64,000 bases of DNA from Thysanoteuthis rhombus (GCA_963457665.1 OY735202.1:50091781-50155780); one strand, 5' to 3'. Counted from the stretch's first letter, positions 1-11,922 are shown. Notes: generated by a model not told the origin, from the letters alone. Numbers and translations are program-made.

Positions 1-613
1 TTTTCTCTATGGTCTGCAGGCACAGCTACGTCTATCATTTGGCAGGTTTTCCTTTTTTTTGTCCATGATTACTAGGTCCAGTCTTTTCGCTCGGATGGGG
101 TGGTCAGTTTGGATGTCAAAGTTCCAAAGTGATTTGTGGTTTCCATTCTCCAAGGTTGTCTCCAGTTTGTGCTGGTATCACTTATCCGTATGGTTAAATC
201 CCGTTTGTTTACTCAGTTCCCTGTGTATCACTGTTGCTACTCTATCGTGTCTGTGTTTATACTCCTTCTGGGCTAGTTGGCTACATTCATTAGTTATGTG
301 GTTTACGGTCTCATCTCCTTCACCACACAGGTGGAATTTACTGTTTGTCTGTGTTCTGTCGATTTTTGTTTTGATATAGTTTGTCCTAATACATTTGAGC
401 GATTCTGTTTCTCTCTTCAGGTTTCCTTTCCATAACCATGTCCATGATCTCTCGTCTGCCACATCCTGTATCTGTCTTTTAAATTCTCCATATAATTTTT
501 TCTTTTCCCAATTTTTCTTTCCTTGTTTGCTGTGCTGTTCCATTGTTTTCTACTTTGTTTTTTGTTGCGCTCTTTCGTGCACTCTTTATCATCACTACTA
601 CTACTACTACTAA
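1..613 (-). mobile_element. Non-LTR retrotransposon (LINE) fragment, C-terminal ORF region
   Basis: Read on the minus strand, positions 543 to 178 are open for 121 codons and match the C-terminal tail of invertebrate LINE polyproteins. Visible landmarks are a zinc-knuckle-like FHLCGEGDETVNHI segment and the family signature LAQKEYKHRHDRVA. The frame continues leftward with LENGNHKSLWNFDIQTDH and related residues, so the element runs off the window edge. A short (TAC)n tract at 590-613 bounds it on the right. It is a 5'-truncated copy of a clade different from the RTE-like LINEs elsewhere in the window. The clade name is not certain. Confidence 0.75.
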
Positions 614-1570
614 CAAGATTTTTATGTGACTTGTGATATCACAGATAGGATTTCTTTAACAAATGTAAGGAAACTTTCATTCACATAACTAATATAATGA
701 TTAAAATATTTCATCAAAAAGAATTCTAAGGAAAAGACTATTACATGCATAGATAGATACAGCTTCTCTTGTTTTGCATCACTAATGAAGACACAAAAAT
801 AGATTAATGGAATGAACATTTCCTTTATTATTTGATACTAATGAATAAAAAAAATTTTAAATATAGATGTTCAAAGCTTTCTCCTTGCTTGCGTCTTGTT
901 GGCAAATTGCAAAAGCATTCACTATTACAATCAGCGTGCCATTGAGGTTTACAAACTTGAACTCAAAAGAATAAATAAAGATTCAATCAACAAAAACACC
1001 TGTTTCAATGTGAAAGTTTCTTCTGACCTATAATAGAATGTGTATTGCATGATTGCTGGATGTATTTGAGTAATTAGATAAAAGAGAATTGTTATGGGCT
1101 TCGTGATCATTACTAAATGGTGGCTGGTCATGACATTCCAAGAATATATAAGATTCCATTATATCTTTTAGTTTTAGCCCTCACAATAATTGTCTTCCAA
1201 GGCAACTAATGATGATGGTTATTTCATGCTACACTTTCTTTTTCATACTAATGACTTTACCTGCTATGGTGAATGAAGATTTACTAGTTGAGGCTGCTGC
1301 AAACAAGCAAGTACAATAGAGGGAGAATGAAGGTTTCAGCTTATGCCCTTTATTTGCCGACTCACCTTAAGCTTATACCTTTCTTTTTTTAACAACTTGA
1401 AGCTACCCTGACAGAAATCATGAAACGTTTGACCATGATTGAGCTTTGTGCATGATTTTTTAGTCATTTACATTAGGTGTGTAACAAGCATCTTGATTCA
1501 GATAGGGTATAGTATACCAAGTGATGCTGAGTGATTTCCCTATATGGACTGACTCTGTTCTTTGTTACAG
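614..1570. other. Intronic sequence with no recognisable feature
   Basis: AT-rich sequence between the left-edge LINE and the first MAN2B1 exon seen. It presumably belongs to a MAN2B1 intron whose 5' end is outside the window. Only short spurious reading frames are present. The polypyrimidine tract and acceptor for the next exon lie at its right end (TTTGTTACAG, 1561-1570). Confidence 0.5.
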
Positions 1571-1707
1571 GCAAGCATCAGTTACTTCTGGATACAAAAG
1601 AAGCCTCCACTCGCTACCACCGCCTGAAGTCACTGATGATTCTAAATGAACCAATCATATCCTTCATGAGACTTAACCGGAGGATGCGCTCCAGATTTAA
1701 CCTTGAG
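1571..1707 (+). CDS. MAN2B1: Lysosomal alpha-mannosidase, exon (C-terminal region, 1 of 4 in window)
   Basis: Part of a GH38 lysosomal alpha-mannosidase, the acid hydrolase that removes alpha-linked mannose from N-glycans during lysosomal glycoprotein turnover. This 137 nt exon follows the acceptor TTTGTTACAG, enters in phase 2 (two bases complete a Gly codon) and ends in phase 0 at GAG|gtaacc. It encodes GKHQLLLDTKEAS followed by RRMRSRFNLE, matching the human stretch GRHLLLLDTAQAA in the middle of the C-terminal beta-sandwich domain. The catalytic GH38 barrel and its Asp nucleophile are encoded upstream, outside the window. The four exons in the window join without phase conflict and align collinearly with the human C-terminus. 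No frame damage is seen, so the gene looks functional. Identification rests on remembered family sequence. Confidence 0.88.
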
Positions 1708-2500
1708 GTAACCAACACTTATCACTTGTCTTATTCTTTATAGTCTCTCCCACACAGTAAAAACAACAAGTTATCTATTATTAATAGTTCACTTGTATTT
1801 CTCATTAAAACTTTGTTTTTCATTCAAATGGTTAAAATTGATTTTTTAAATATTCTAATTAAAAATCATAATGGAATAAAAACTGATTGGACATTACACT
1901 CACCATTATTTTTGGAACATTTTCTATCCTTTAGCAAAGACTTCAGTATATTTGAAAGAGTGGTATTTATATGCTCCCCAGATGTTAAGCAATACCAAAG
2001 TGTGTCACTTCTCAAGTTGGTGATTATTTGTTGAATGATTATATATAAAAGCTTATCTATTCATTAATAACAAGTTTCAAGTAGAGAAAAATACAGAGGA
2101 AGCTTATTCGTAATAAATAATTTTATTTTATTTATTTACAGAAATATAGCATTAATAAATTGATACCATTATTTGATATATGATGACGATATTCCATCAG
2201 GATACAAATAGCAAATACTAAATTTTGTAAAAAAACATTAAAAAAACTAGAAAACACTCAGAGAGTGCATATTTTTTGCCAACGCTATACACTAACAATA
2301 AACTAAGTGAAAGTGAAATATGTAAAAACACAGAAAAGAATGTGATTCTCGCATTATGTACAAATATTGAGTTACTTCCCTTGAAATTTAAATTAAGCTA
2401 TTATGTTTACTGCTGTTTTTTTTTACTTCTTTTCATGCAGCATAATAAATATAACTCTCAATCAAAAATAAATTGCTTAATACATCCCAAAATTTAATAA
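1708..2500. other. MAN2B1 intron, no recognisable feature
   Basis: AT-rich intron sequence after the donor GAG|gtaacc. No coding similarity, tRNA-like or repeat-family signature was recognised before the unit array that begins near 2505. Confidence 0.5.
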
Positions 2501-2504
2501 CTTC

Positions 2505-2850
2505 TTTCTTAGCCTATGGCCCACCCCTCCACATCTAAAAATTACTGTGAAATTCATCCAGAACTTTTGATGTTAATCCATAGACAGTCATGAGTGAATA
2601 CATAAACGTTTGATAAAAATGAAAAAAATTTCTCTCAACTGAGAACAAAGACCTGGATTAGCCCCAATATTTAATCACTTCTTTCTTTGCCTATTGCTCA
2701 CCCTTTCATAAAATGTTACTGAAATTCATCCAGAACTTTTACAGATATTGTTTCGACAGACAGATGTAAAGACATCAGATAATACATACAGCTCTCAAAC
2801 TTTGTTGGCAGAGGAAATAACCGCACAATCATTTCACAATGACTGGATTT
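2505..2850 (-). repeat. Two units of the ~168 bp unit family
   Basis: Two successive units share 'cttctttct..gcctat', then 'gaaattcatccagaactttt', about 170 bp apart. The reverse complement of the family head (CTGCCAACAAAGTT-like) sits at about 2795-2815. The same family, in the same orientation, makes the larger array at 13855-15440. Confidence 0.6.
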
Positions 2851-3471
2851 ATCAGATTTCAATTAGGGTTAATCCAAAAATGGAAAAAGCTAACATCAGA
2901 TAGTATTAAGATTTGGATATCCATTTGCTCTGTAGCCTTACAATTTACTAATGAAGGAAAGTCAATCACAGCTAATCATTCAGAGATGTAAACAAAGATA
3001 TGATTTAACTTGTAAGGCTTCCTTCTATCTCAGGGACAATGGAACAATACCGAATTGACCTCTGTTGCAGGCAGACGTAGACAAAGCGTATTTAGATCCT
3101 TGGATGTCAAGTCAACAGAATACTCGGTCTCGGTCTCACTAATGTAGTCCAAAGTAAAGCAAAGCAATATGTTTGGCATTAGCATGGCTGCAAGAGCTGC
3201 CAGTAGGAAGTCAAAGTTGGCATCCATCAACTTCCTTTCTCTGTGCTGCCAAACGTTTGTCCATCCACATCTACAATGTGACCAACTTGCTTAAATTTCA
3301 GACACACAGCAGTCAGTAAATTCGTAAACTTGTAGATGCAATGAAACTGAAAAGTATAAAAATCAATTAATTCTTGTTTTGTTTCATTCTATTTACTGAA
3401 TCACCATAGCCACGATCACCAGCTCTACAGAACGATCAGTCAAGTGGCGAGGTATTCTTCCCTTTTCATTC

Positions 3472-3960
3472 GACTCTTTTAATTTTGTGTCCGTGCTACT
3501 GGACAAACCATTTGGTTTAGAATCTTACAAACTTGCATGAATACTCCACTACAAATCTTCTAAAAACGTTTTGTTTTTTTTTATTTGGGGAATTCTTTCG
3601 GTGATGGAATTTTTAAAAGATATTTACTTTCAATGGAACTTTTTTGAGTTTTTTTTTTTTTTAATTCTTTTAATCTTGTGTTAGCCTCACCAGACGTATC
3701 ATTTGCCCCGGAACCTTGCAAATTTGCATGAGTTTTCCACTAAACTTTTCAAAATGTTTTCTTTCATTTTTTGGAATTTTTTTTTTATGGAATTTTTTGG
3801 CACTCTTTTAATCTGGCATTTTTGGGGTTTCTTTGCACCTTTTAAATCTTATATTAGCACTACCACACACAGCTTTTGGGCATAGAACTTTGGAAATATG
3901 CATGATTATACCTTGTAGACATTTTCAAAAGGAGTTTTTAAAAATTTTTTTTGTAAAAAA
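3472..3960. repeat. Degenerate tandem repeat, period about 175-190 bp, ~2.7 copies
   Basis: Three related units begin near 3472, 3664 and 3839. Each carries 'cttttaat.ttgtgtt', a 'gaa.ctt.caaacttgcatga' core, then a T-rich stretch with 'cttt.caaaa.gtttt'. A partial echo occurs near 4265. Divergence between units is high, so the duplication is old. Confidence 0.55.
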
Positions 3961-4562
3961 AGGCAATTTTGAGGGTACCACAGAGGGAATAGTCAAAGAA
4001 ACATAAACAGGCATGCATGCACCCCCTTCCAATTTTCCAACAGGTACTATCAAGTCAAAATGTTGAGAGTAACTTTTGTATCATTTATTCTTTATTTGAT
4101 GAAGTATTGTAACACAGGACTTCTTGAATTCAAGGTCGGGATACCTCTGGGGTCCTATCAAGATCATTGGGAGTTGCAGAAATATTTTAGATTGTTTTTA
4201 GAAGAATAATGATTTGCTGAAAAAAAATGCTTCTTTGGCAAAAAAAAAAGAATTGGGGTCTTTTTGGACTCTTGTATGATTGTGTTAGCACTTAAAGATA
4301 TACTATGGTGATCCTCTTAATGGCTGGTGTGGAATCTTTATTCATCATCGTAGGCACAAGGGAGAAAGATTCTACCATAATATTTTCAGAATCACTTAAT
4401 TTAATGAGACATTCTCAAGTTAAATTGAGCGAGAGGGAAATTAGCAAAAATTGTTTTCTCTGTCATATACTGGGCTTATAATTATGTGGAGAGGAGGCTT
4501 AAAAAAAATTGGAATTAGATTCTTAATCTCCAGAAATATAAAAATGTAAACATTTTGAGTTA

Positions 4563-5014
4563 TCAGAAACCATCAAACTGGACTTTCACAAAAACTGTCA
4601 ACACGGGTTTCTTCAGTTTTCAAGTTGCTCTGTCTGGTTGGCTGGTTGTCTGTTTAGCTGGCCAGCTATGAGTATATCAATCCCACATATCATACCAATG
4701 GAGGTACATGGCAGAAAAATGAAATATTTACTCCTAATGTCTAGAGAACCAGATTTCTCCTCTACATGGGTTTTTTAGTGGGGAATTCAATGTGCAATTA
4801 TACTAAATTGATCACTTAGTTTGTCCGGCAGCATTCATACTCAGTTTTTGAAAATTCAAACTGTTTTAGTGATTACTGCCCAACAAAAGATGAGAGAAGT
4901 GATTTATTAATTGATCATCCCTTTTTCCAATGTTCTAATTGATCACCCCAACATGGCATGCTGCCAGAAAACATTTGTCACATGATGGTTTCTTTTCAGT
5001 GACTAACCAATCCT
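4563..5014 (+). repeat. Short interspersed element, copy 1
   Basis: The copy starts with AGAAACCATCAAACTGGACT and carries the family core ('caatggaggtacatgg', 'tgatcacccc', 'ggcatgctgcca'). It ends at 'cagtgactaaccaatcc'. It lies inside the MAN2B1 intron. Confidence 0.8.
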
Positions 5015-5251
5015 ATATCAGAATTTTTTAGATTTTTGCAAAAATGAATATAAGATTCTGAAATAGTTAAGTCATTTAAAGATTTTTCTTATAAATGAAG
5101 ATCCTCTAGAAAAATTGGAAAAACATGTAAATACTCAGTATCTAAAAAGCTCTCTGTTTCAATACCCAAACTACGAAAATAGCAGAATATTCATCTGTAT
5201 TTTATTTTGAAGACTTTTTTTGCATTTTATTGATTTGTATCTTCTTGACAG

Positions 5252-5392
5252 AGGTCAGCGTTGCAAAGGGCTCTTCCTCTAGAAATCAACTTGTTGACCT
5301 TTGAAGAATGGGAAGACAATAACTATTTGATCCGTCTTGAACACATCTATGAACGCAATGAAATCAATAATTTAGTGACAGTTGATCTGACG
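5252..5392 (+). CDS. MAN2B1: Lysosomal alpha-mannosidase, exon (2 of 4 in window)
   Basis: A 141 nt, 47 codon exon in phase 0 at both ends. It lies between the acceptor CTTCTTGACAG and the donor ACG|gtaatg. It encodes ALPLEINLLTFEEWEDN followed by YLIRLEHIYERNE and VTVDLT. This aligns with human MAN2B1 LPPSVHLLTLASWG, VLLRLEHQFAVGE and VTLNL, a core strand region of the C-terminal domain. The alignment continues directly from exon 1571-1707 and into exon 6804-6921, so no exon is missing between them. An alternative acceptor two bases upstream would break the frame. Confidence 0.9.
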
Positions 5393-6140
5393 GTAATGTA
5401 ACCTTGAATTATTTATATGTTTTGTTGATCCTACAATATCAATTATTACCTTGTATGTTTGTTTTATATTTGTATATGATATTAGTCAATTTATAATGGT
5501 GTGTCAATCTGTGATTGGGTATCAAACAATTAAATCATGGACATGTATAATCTGCCATACAAGCATTATTCAACAGTAGTTCTTAGCTGCATAATTACAC
5601 AACATCTAGGCTTTATCTTGATAAAACCATCAGATAATCTTTATTATCTTATTTCTGATGATGAACATTCAATACACATGAGAAGAAAATAAAACCTATC
5701 ATAAGAATCAAGGCATAACAAACATCGAATTTGAAAAGCAACCAATCAATAAAATGAATGCATATACATGTTCAACTCATTCACGCCTGGGTTTTCAAGG
5801 GCTACAAATGGCGAATGGAAATGGATGAATATAAGTTTGCTCTTTTCCAAAGAAACCCCAGCAAGTCATGATGTATTCAAAATGGCCACAAAATTGAAAG
5901 CGCTTCTATGTGAGCTCGTGGCCTGCATAAGTTGAACCTCTCCCATTCGCACCAAGATTTTTCTATCATAAGTAAACACCAAGAGAAAGTAACGGCAAAA
6001 CTTTCACAAATTCAATAATAGCACAAATTATGACTTCCCTATTACTGAATTTCTATTACTGATATGAAATTGAAAATGCTTGAAAAGATGCACAGGTGTA
6101 TATTGACAAGTTGCTTTGATTATTTCAGGTGTTTTGTGGC
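5393..6140. other. MAN2B1 intron, no clear feature
   Basis: Intron sequence without coding similarity. A slightly GC-richer stretch at about 5770-5960 ('gttcaactcattcacgcc' to 'aagttgaacctctccc') looks like a small interspersed repeat, but I see only one copy here. Confidence 0.4.
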
Positions 6141-6144
6141 ATTA

Positions 6145-6405
6145 AAAAATTAAGACCATTTTTCTTCTTCATAAGAGATCTTGGTCTTCCTGATGCTGCA
6201 GAGCTCTTGAGTTTCCGATTAACAGACAGAAACTTATTACATCCAGACACAATTTTCTCTTGGTATTGGAATACAGAAAAAAAGTTTGCACCATATTTCA
6301 AAAAAAGATGGATCCACAGTTCATTACACTTAAGGGATCTAGTCAGCATAGATTATTATATATGAGATTGGAGACTACCGATAGAATCATCTGAAAGAGG
6401 CCTGA
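6145..6405 (+). pseudogene. Fragment of an uncharacterised multicopy invertebrate protein family
   Basis: The plus frame from about 6165 reads RDLGLPDAAELLSFRL, then DRNLLHPDTIFSWY and KKFAPYF. This is the pattern of a family found in many copies in cnidarian, aphid and mollusc genomes (DLGLPK..AELL..RLK.KN.L.PGT..S.Y..RE..F..FF). The DWRLFIDSS-like continuation is recognisable at about 6366-6385 in another frame. Only one short segment of a much longer protein is present, so this is a non-functional remnant in an intron. The family's function, and whether it travels with a transposon, are unknown to me. Confidence 0.5.
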
Positions 6406-6803
6406 CAGGGGTTACTATCATTTGGAGACTATTTTCGTCTTTTTTTGTCTTTTAAAAATGAATGATATAATTTATTTCTTCTATAAAAATTGAGTATTTG
6501 TTTGGATCAGCAGAAAAATAACATTTTGGAGCACACAGGTGACTTCACATATTCTTTTTCAAAGAAAGAAAATTCTTATCAAAGTTGGATTCTGGTTATC
6601 AGTTGCTAAAATCTCTGATACTGTGGACCATCACCTTTCTGCTATTTATTTTATGTTATTTTATTTTCACACAAGATAGACAAACTTTGTCTGGAAATAA
6701 CTTGAAAATAGGTATTATGAAAATCCATTGATTGCAAAAATGCCTGTATGATTTTCAAAGTAGATTTAAAGATAAATTTTGTTTTGCCTCATTGCAATTT
6801 CAG

Positions 6804-6921
6804 AACCTGTTCAAGGACATAACAATCGTTAAGCTTACAGAGATGACCTTGGGAGCCAATATGGAACTCACTGAACTCAATCGCCTTAAATGGAAGAGTG
6901 TGAACCTGGATAAAGTACAAA
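6804..6921 (+). CDS. MAN2B1: Lysosomal alpha-mannosidase, exon (3 of 4 in window)
   Basis: A 118 nt exon after the acceptor CATTGCAATTTCAG. It starts in phase 0 and ends in phase 1 at CAAA|gtagag. It encodes NLFKDITIVKLTEMTLGAN followed by ELTELNRLKWKSVNLDK, aligning with human [20 protein letters not shown] and REAASRLKWTT. The donor at 6921 was chosen because only a phase-1 end joins the terminal exon at 11431 in frame (A|AT = Asn). A second possible donor at 6914 (AAA|gtacaa) is phase 0 and would fit a different downstream acceptor near 7130. Confidence 0.88.
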
Positions 6922-7267
6922 GTAGAGTATTCCTTTTTTTTTTATATCTATTTCTCATTTCTATCACTCAGAGTTTTCTGGGTCAAAATGTTTTTTGGCA
7001 ATATCTCTCTAAGTTAATCTTTCTTGTGTAATTCTACCACACTGTAAATACAAACTTATATGTGTACATGTAAGTGTGTGTGGTTATACTTGCTTTGGTT
7101 ACTTATTTCTCTTCTGGTTTTCTCCCCAGGTAAAGAGATTGAATCATATTAATGGTTCCAAAAAATTCTTTACTGAGTGGGTGGCTGACTAAAAGCAGCT
7201 TTCAACAACTGTGCCCAAGTTGTGGCTCTTGTCTGTTTCCCAATCAACCACTTCATCTTTCTCTAAC

Positions 7268-7270
<3 letters not shown>

Positions 7271-7301
<31 letters not shown>
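7271..7301. repeat. (AT)n microsatellite
   Basis: About 31 bp of uninterrupted AT dinucleotides in the last MAN2B1 intron. Confidence 0.95.
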
Positions 7302-7304
<3 letters not shown>

Positions 7305-7791
7305 TACACAATTTAAGTACATATTTGTATGTATATATACAGGTATACCTTGATTAGTAAGATTAATTCATTCCAAATTTTTCCTACTGTTCAAAACTGC
7401 ACTGTCCAAGGTCTAACTATAATCTGGTGTGCTTTTATTTCAGCTTATACTTAGTTACATTAAATTGTATTGCCACACTATAAACGTTCAAAACTCACAC
7501 TAATTGATCCTGCACTATTCAAGGTATTCCCTTATACATGTGTTTATATATATATTCATATATATATATGTGGGTATTCATCTAATTTTTTATTTTCCTC
7601 TGCTCCTTATCTTCACAGAAGAGTCGACAGAACGTGTTTCTTTTTCAACATTATCACTTCTTCTTTTCTTCTCATCTCATCATTCTTTAAACCGTTCATC
7701 TCTTCCAGTAGTTTCTTCTTTGTGTTCCTTTGATTACTTCTTCCTTCCTTTCTGTTGTCAAACTTTCTTAGTTTCTGGTCTATTACTATTC

Positions 7792-7795
7792 TATT

Positions 7796-7827
<32 letters not shown>

Positions 7828-7829
7828 TC
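7792..7829. repeat. (TTTC)n microsatellite
   Basis: Nine or so perfect TTTC units, immediately upstream of interspersed-element copy 2. It generates spurious Phe/Leu/Ser or Lys/Glu/Arg reading frames on the two strands. Confidence 0.95.
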
Positions 7830-7849
7830 AACTTCGCACTTTGCACTCT

Positions 7850-8309
7850 TTAGAAACTGTCAACCAAAACTGTCATCAAAACTGTCAATAGAAGTTCCTC
7901 CAGTTTTTAAGCTGGTCTGGCTGGGAGGCTATGCATGATGTATGCATGTATGTATGCGTATGTCATGCATACAGGCTGCACCAATGGCATTAGAGAGCTG
8001 AAAATTTAAACATTTACTCAATACTATACCTAGAAAAAAAATTTTTTGTTTTTTTTTAAAAATGCCCCTAAAAATGTTTTTAGCAGCAGATTCACTTTGC
8101 ATTGTAAGTTTATCCTGAACTGGTCCCTTAGTTTGTGTCCAGCAGACATTTTTAGTGATCACTGTCTAATAAAATATGAGAGAAGTAACTCATTCATTGA
8201 TCACCTCCTTGTTCTAATTTTTCAACCCCTAATCACCCCTAATATGGCATGCAGCCCAAACATGTTGGTTATGTGACAGTTTTTATTGATGGACTAACTA
8301 AACCTGTTT
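7850..8309 (+). repeat. Short interspersed element, copy 2
   Basis: A near full-length copy. It begins TTAGAAACTGTCAACCAAAA and has the GGCTGCACCAATGG core, paired TTGATCACC / AATCACCCC boxes and a GGACTAACTAAACCTGTTT end. Confidence 0.85.
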
Positions 8310-8518
8310 CCATTTTTTTCTTGTACTTTCTTCTTCATTATGTTAAATTTTTTTTCTTGTTTTTTCTCTCCGTCTAACCCCAAACTTCATCTTCCTCATC
8401 CATTACCCCCTCTTCTTATTGTTAACATTTTTCTAATTCTTTTCTTTCACTACAACAACCTTTTCCATCCTTTTCTATCTTCTGCACCTTTCTCCTCCTT
8501 TATCTTCTCTACTTTGTG

Positions 8519-8910
8519 GTAGAAACCATCAACCAGTTATAAACACAGTTTTTAAGCTGATCCAGCTGGCTGGCTGGCAGTGTATGGCTAAAAATTCAAA
8601 CATTTAATCCTTATTATGTCTGTAAAAAAAATTCTCTCTCGGACTTGATTTTTTAGTGGAGGGAGGTCCCATTTACAATAAAAGTTTGCATCAAAATGGT
8701 CCCTTACTTTGTAAAAATTCCCTCCCCTAAACAGTTGGGGGGGGGGGAGTTTGCAACATGAGTTAATGCTAAATCGACTCCTTAATTTGTGTTTGCTTGT
8801 TTCATTGATCTCCCTTTTTTGATTTTTCAATTGATCACCCTCAACACGACATGTTGCCAGAAGACGTTGTCCATGTGATGATTTCTATTGCATGACTAAC
8901 TAGACCTGTT
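8519..8910 (+). repeat. Short interspersed element, copy 3
   Basis: Begins AGAAACCATCAACCAG and ends ATGACTAACTAGACCTGTT. Compared with copy 2 it lacks the middle part around the sequence CACCAATGGAGC. It is separated from copy 2 by about 210 bp. Confidence 0.8.
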
Positions 8911-8937
8911 TCTTTTCTTTTTATTTCTTTTCTTCTC

Positions 8938-9029
8938 TCTGTCTCAGTCTCTGTCTGTCTGTCTGTTTCTCTGTCTCTCTGTCTCTCTTTCTATTTGTCC
9001 CTCAATTCCTCTCTCTCTCTCTCTCTCTG
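8938..9029. repeat. CT-rich / (GTCT)n low-complexity tract
   Basis: Runs of CTGT and CT dinucleotides over about 90 bp, followed by further pyrimidine-rich sequence. Confidence 0.85.
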
Positions 9030-9794
9030 CTTTGTATTCCTTCCTTAATGTTTACTCTTCTGTCTACCTATCATCTTCTTTTCCTCCAGCTCCATTTCTA
9101 TCTCTCTTTACCTCCCTCTTTCTTTGTTCATCTTCTTCATATATATATACTTATAAATATTTACATTCAGGCAGTTCTCATCACTTCTCCAATTTCTTCC
9201 TTCGGTAAACTTTCAGAAACGGTTATATTGACAATGCTAACCAACCGGAAATGAACTTACTTCTGTGCATGTGTTCATATAGGAGCATATGTGTTTATAC
9301 GATCACTAAAATGCTCTTAGTAGCTAATCATAAGCTTGAGACCATACTGCAAACTTTAAACACTCACATCTGCTCTCATAGATCTATATATATGTTACAC
9401 CGTTTCAGCGGAATTGCCTAGTTGGAGATGTTTTAAATATTTTACCATAAATACATAAATAAATACATAATTTTCATTTGATTGAAAGTTTATCTAATCA
9501 AAACAAGGATGTAAAACAACTATTTTTTTCTATAATCAAAAGTTTATGTAATCAAAATCAAATCAAACTTTATTTTAAAAAAAAAGTAAATTTTGCCAAT
9601 TAGGCAAATCCACCGATTTGGCATAACATATGTATAAACATATGCTTTGTTTCTATCCATATCATCTCCCCTGGGGCTAACACTCCCTGTTTTGGTTCTT
9701 TTTATATCTACTGCATTCTTAAATAGGAAGGTGGGGGTTGGCCCAACAGTTAACAGCATGGAGAATGAAACCAGATGTAAATACAGGTTCTGAC

Positions 9795-9990
9795 AGTCCA
9801 CATTCACTTTACACTAACACCCTTTGGAAAGGCATGAATTCACTGCTTTTCCTGACCTCCAGGTATAGGTAAATAGCTGGGAATTTAGAGCCCTTTAGCC
9901 CCGAAGGGCAGTCCATCTTAGGTGTCAAGCTGGCATTCCAGCTCTGTAAAAACCCATAATTGCTGCAAACAATGATCTGGTCTCCATGGA
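9795..9990. repeat. Interspersed repeat with 'ccctttggaaaggcatgaat' core
   Basis: The core 'ttgg.aaaggcatgaatcca' followed by 'aggtaaatagctgggaa' recurs at about 21790-21870, 21980-22055 and 50595-50670. These are probably bodies of a SINE family. No intact tRNA-like promoter is visible in this copy. Confidence 0.5.
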
Positions 9991-10295
9991 CCAATTAACA
10001 AATGGCAACAAATATCGGTGCTTCCTGTGTCATGTGACACAGGAAGCAACTTCACTATGCATTCTTAAATACATCAAAGATTGGACTGGATACCCTCTGA
10101 CTAGGGGGTGAAAGCTTGATTCTCACAGAAGGCTTGCTCCTTATTTTTCAATTGCACTGTTCAATTGTTGCCGTAGGATTATGGTTTGATTCAAAGTTGT
10201 GATAAAAAGCAACTGAAAGTTAAGATGAAGATAAAAGCGAGACAAAAATAATGATAACTAAAGATTAGCTTTGCAAAAATATCAGCCAAACAGCT

Positions 10296-10730
10296 ATTAG
10301 AAACTATCAACCAAAACTGTCAAAATAGGTTTCTCAAGTCTTCAAGTTGGTGTGGCTGGCTAACTAGCTATGTATTTATCACACCAATAGAGCTAGAGGA
10401 CTGAAAATTAACTCCTTATTATGACTACAAACAAACGTTTTTTTTTTGTTTTTTTTTCAAATCCAGCCCCCTCCCAAATAGCTTTTTGGTGAAGGGTTCA
10501 ATTTGCAATGTAATTTTATACAAATTTTTTCTCCTAGTTTGTGTCCTGTTGTTTCCAGGCTCGTTTTTATAAAATTATGTATTTTTTGGTAATCGCTGCC
10601 TAAAAAATGGCAAGAGAAGTAATCTATTCATTGATCATCCCTTGTTCCAATTAAATTTATCATCCCTAACATAGCATGCAGCCAAAATATGTTGGTCACA
10701 TGTCAGTTTTTATTGACTGACTAACTAGTA
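10296..10730 (+). repeat. Short interspersed element, copy 4
   Basis: Begins ATTAGAAACTATCAACCAAA, has the ACACCAATAGAGCTAGAGG core and paired 'ttgatcatccc' boxes, and ends at TGACTGACTAACTAG. Confidence 0.8.
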
Positions 10731-10998
10731 TTTATAGAATTGGAAATATATACAACATTAAACTACTGGAGGAAAAAGATGTCATTGAGCAACAAATTTT
10801 TCATGTTTATGTTGGTCAATTCAAAAATGAGTTCAGAATTGTAATCCAAAAATGACACATTTCTCAAGTGCTTATGTTAAAATCAAAATTTTTTATGAAA
10901 GTACTAAAGCAAATTTCCCAGTCAAAGAATTTCAAACAACACATTGCTAATATACATATATCTATATATATATTCATAACAAGCATGCAGACACATGC

Positions 10999-11000
10999 AT

Positions 11001-11086
<86 letters not shown>
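10999..11086. repeat. (CA)n(TA)n compound microsatellite
   Basis: About 12 CA units run straight into about 30 TA units. Confidence 0.95.
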
Positions 11087-11087
<1 letters not shown>

Positions 11088-11430
11088 TATATATATCAAT
11101 GAGTCCATAGCCTAATTATGCAATTAGTATCAATGTTACTTAACAAATATTTTACAGCATCATTCCCTTCCTTGTCAATGCACTCAATTCAGAGGTGATT
11201 ATTAATTGTGCAGAATGAACATTATACTGTGAAAATTTTAGATCAAAATTCAACTAATGACTCTACGCCAGGGTGCAGAAAAAATGAATAAGCTCTCAAT
11301 TTCTGAATTACTAACAGCTATAGAATAATGGTCTGAGATATTGCGATGATATGCAACTGAAATACTAATCAGAAATCAATAATAAGCTTAGCTGATTGAC
11401 TAATTCAAGATTTTTTCTTTTTAATTTCAG

Positions 11431-11519
11431 ATGAATATGCTGACAGAATTCCACCAGTTGGGCTAGAAATAACTTTGAAGCCAATGGAGATAAGAACATT
11501 TAAGGTTCGGGTGCAATGA
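11431..11519 (+). CDS. MAN2B1: Lysosomal alpha-mannosidase, terminal exon with stop
   Basis: Follows the acceptor TTTTTAATTTCAG. Entering in phase 1, it encodes EYADRIPPVGLEITLKPMEI, then RTFKVRVQ and TGA (11517-11519). Human MAN2B1 ends its last conserved strand with [20 protein letters not shown], so the LKPMEIRTF match identifies the exon unambiguously. The protein stops a few residues after the motif, slightly earlier than in human. The intron before it (6922-11430) is 4.5 kb and carries three interspersed-element copies. Confidence 0.92.
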
Positions 11520-11922
11520 GGTGCAAAATGATATCACATGATTGAATTGATATCTAATGATATCTCATGGCCTTTCATTGTGGAAGAACATTATTTTGCA
11601 CAATGTGTGAACATACAGAACCAAAATTAAGAAAATTATTAAAGCATGCTGGATGATATTGACATATTTTCTTGAAACATCTACATTCAGTCAATATTCC
11701 TATTATTAATATATATATATACATACATATATATAATAGCTGCATACTATGTATTCTTATATACATATATATAATAAATATACAGAACACCTGCATACAT
11801 TATGTTTTATTGATTGGAATCCAGTTGCCAAAATTAGTTAATTTAAATCACATCCACACACTTGCACATGTACATGCATACACATTTATATCATTTAGTG
11901 GAGTTGAATTGAGATGAGAAAT

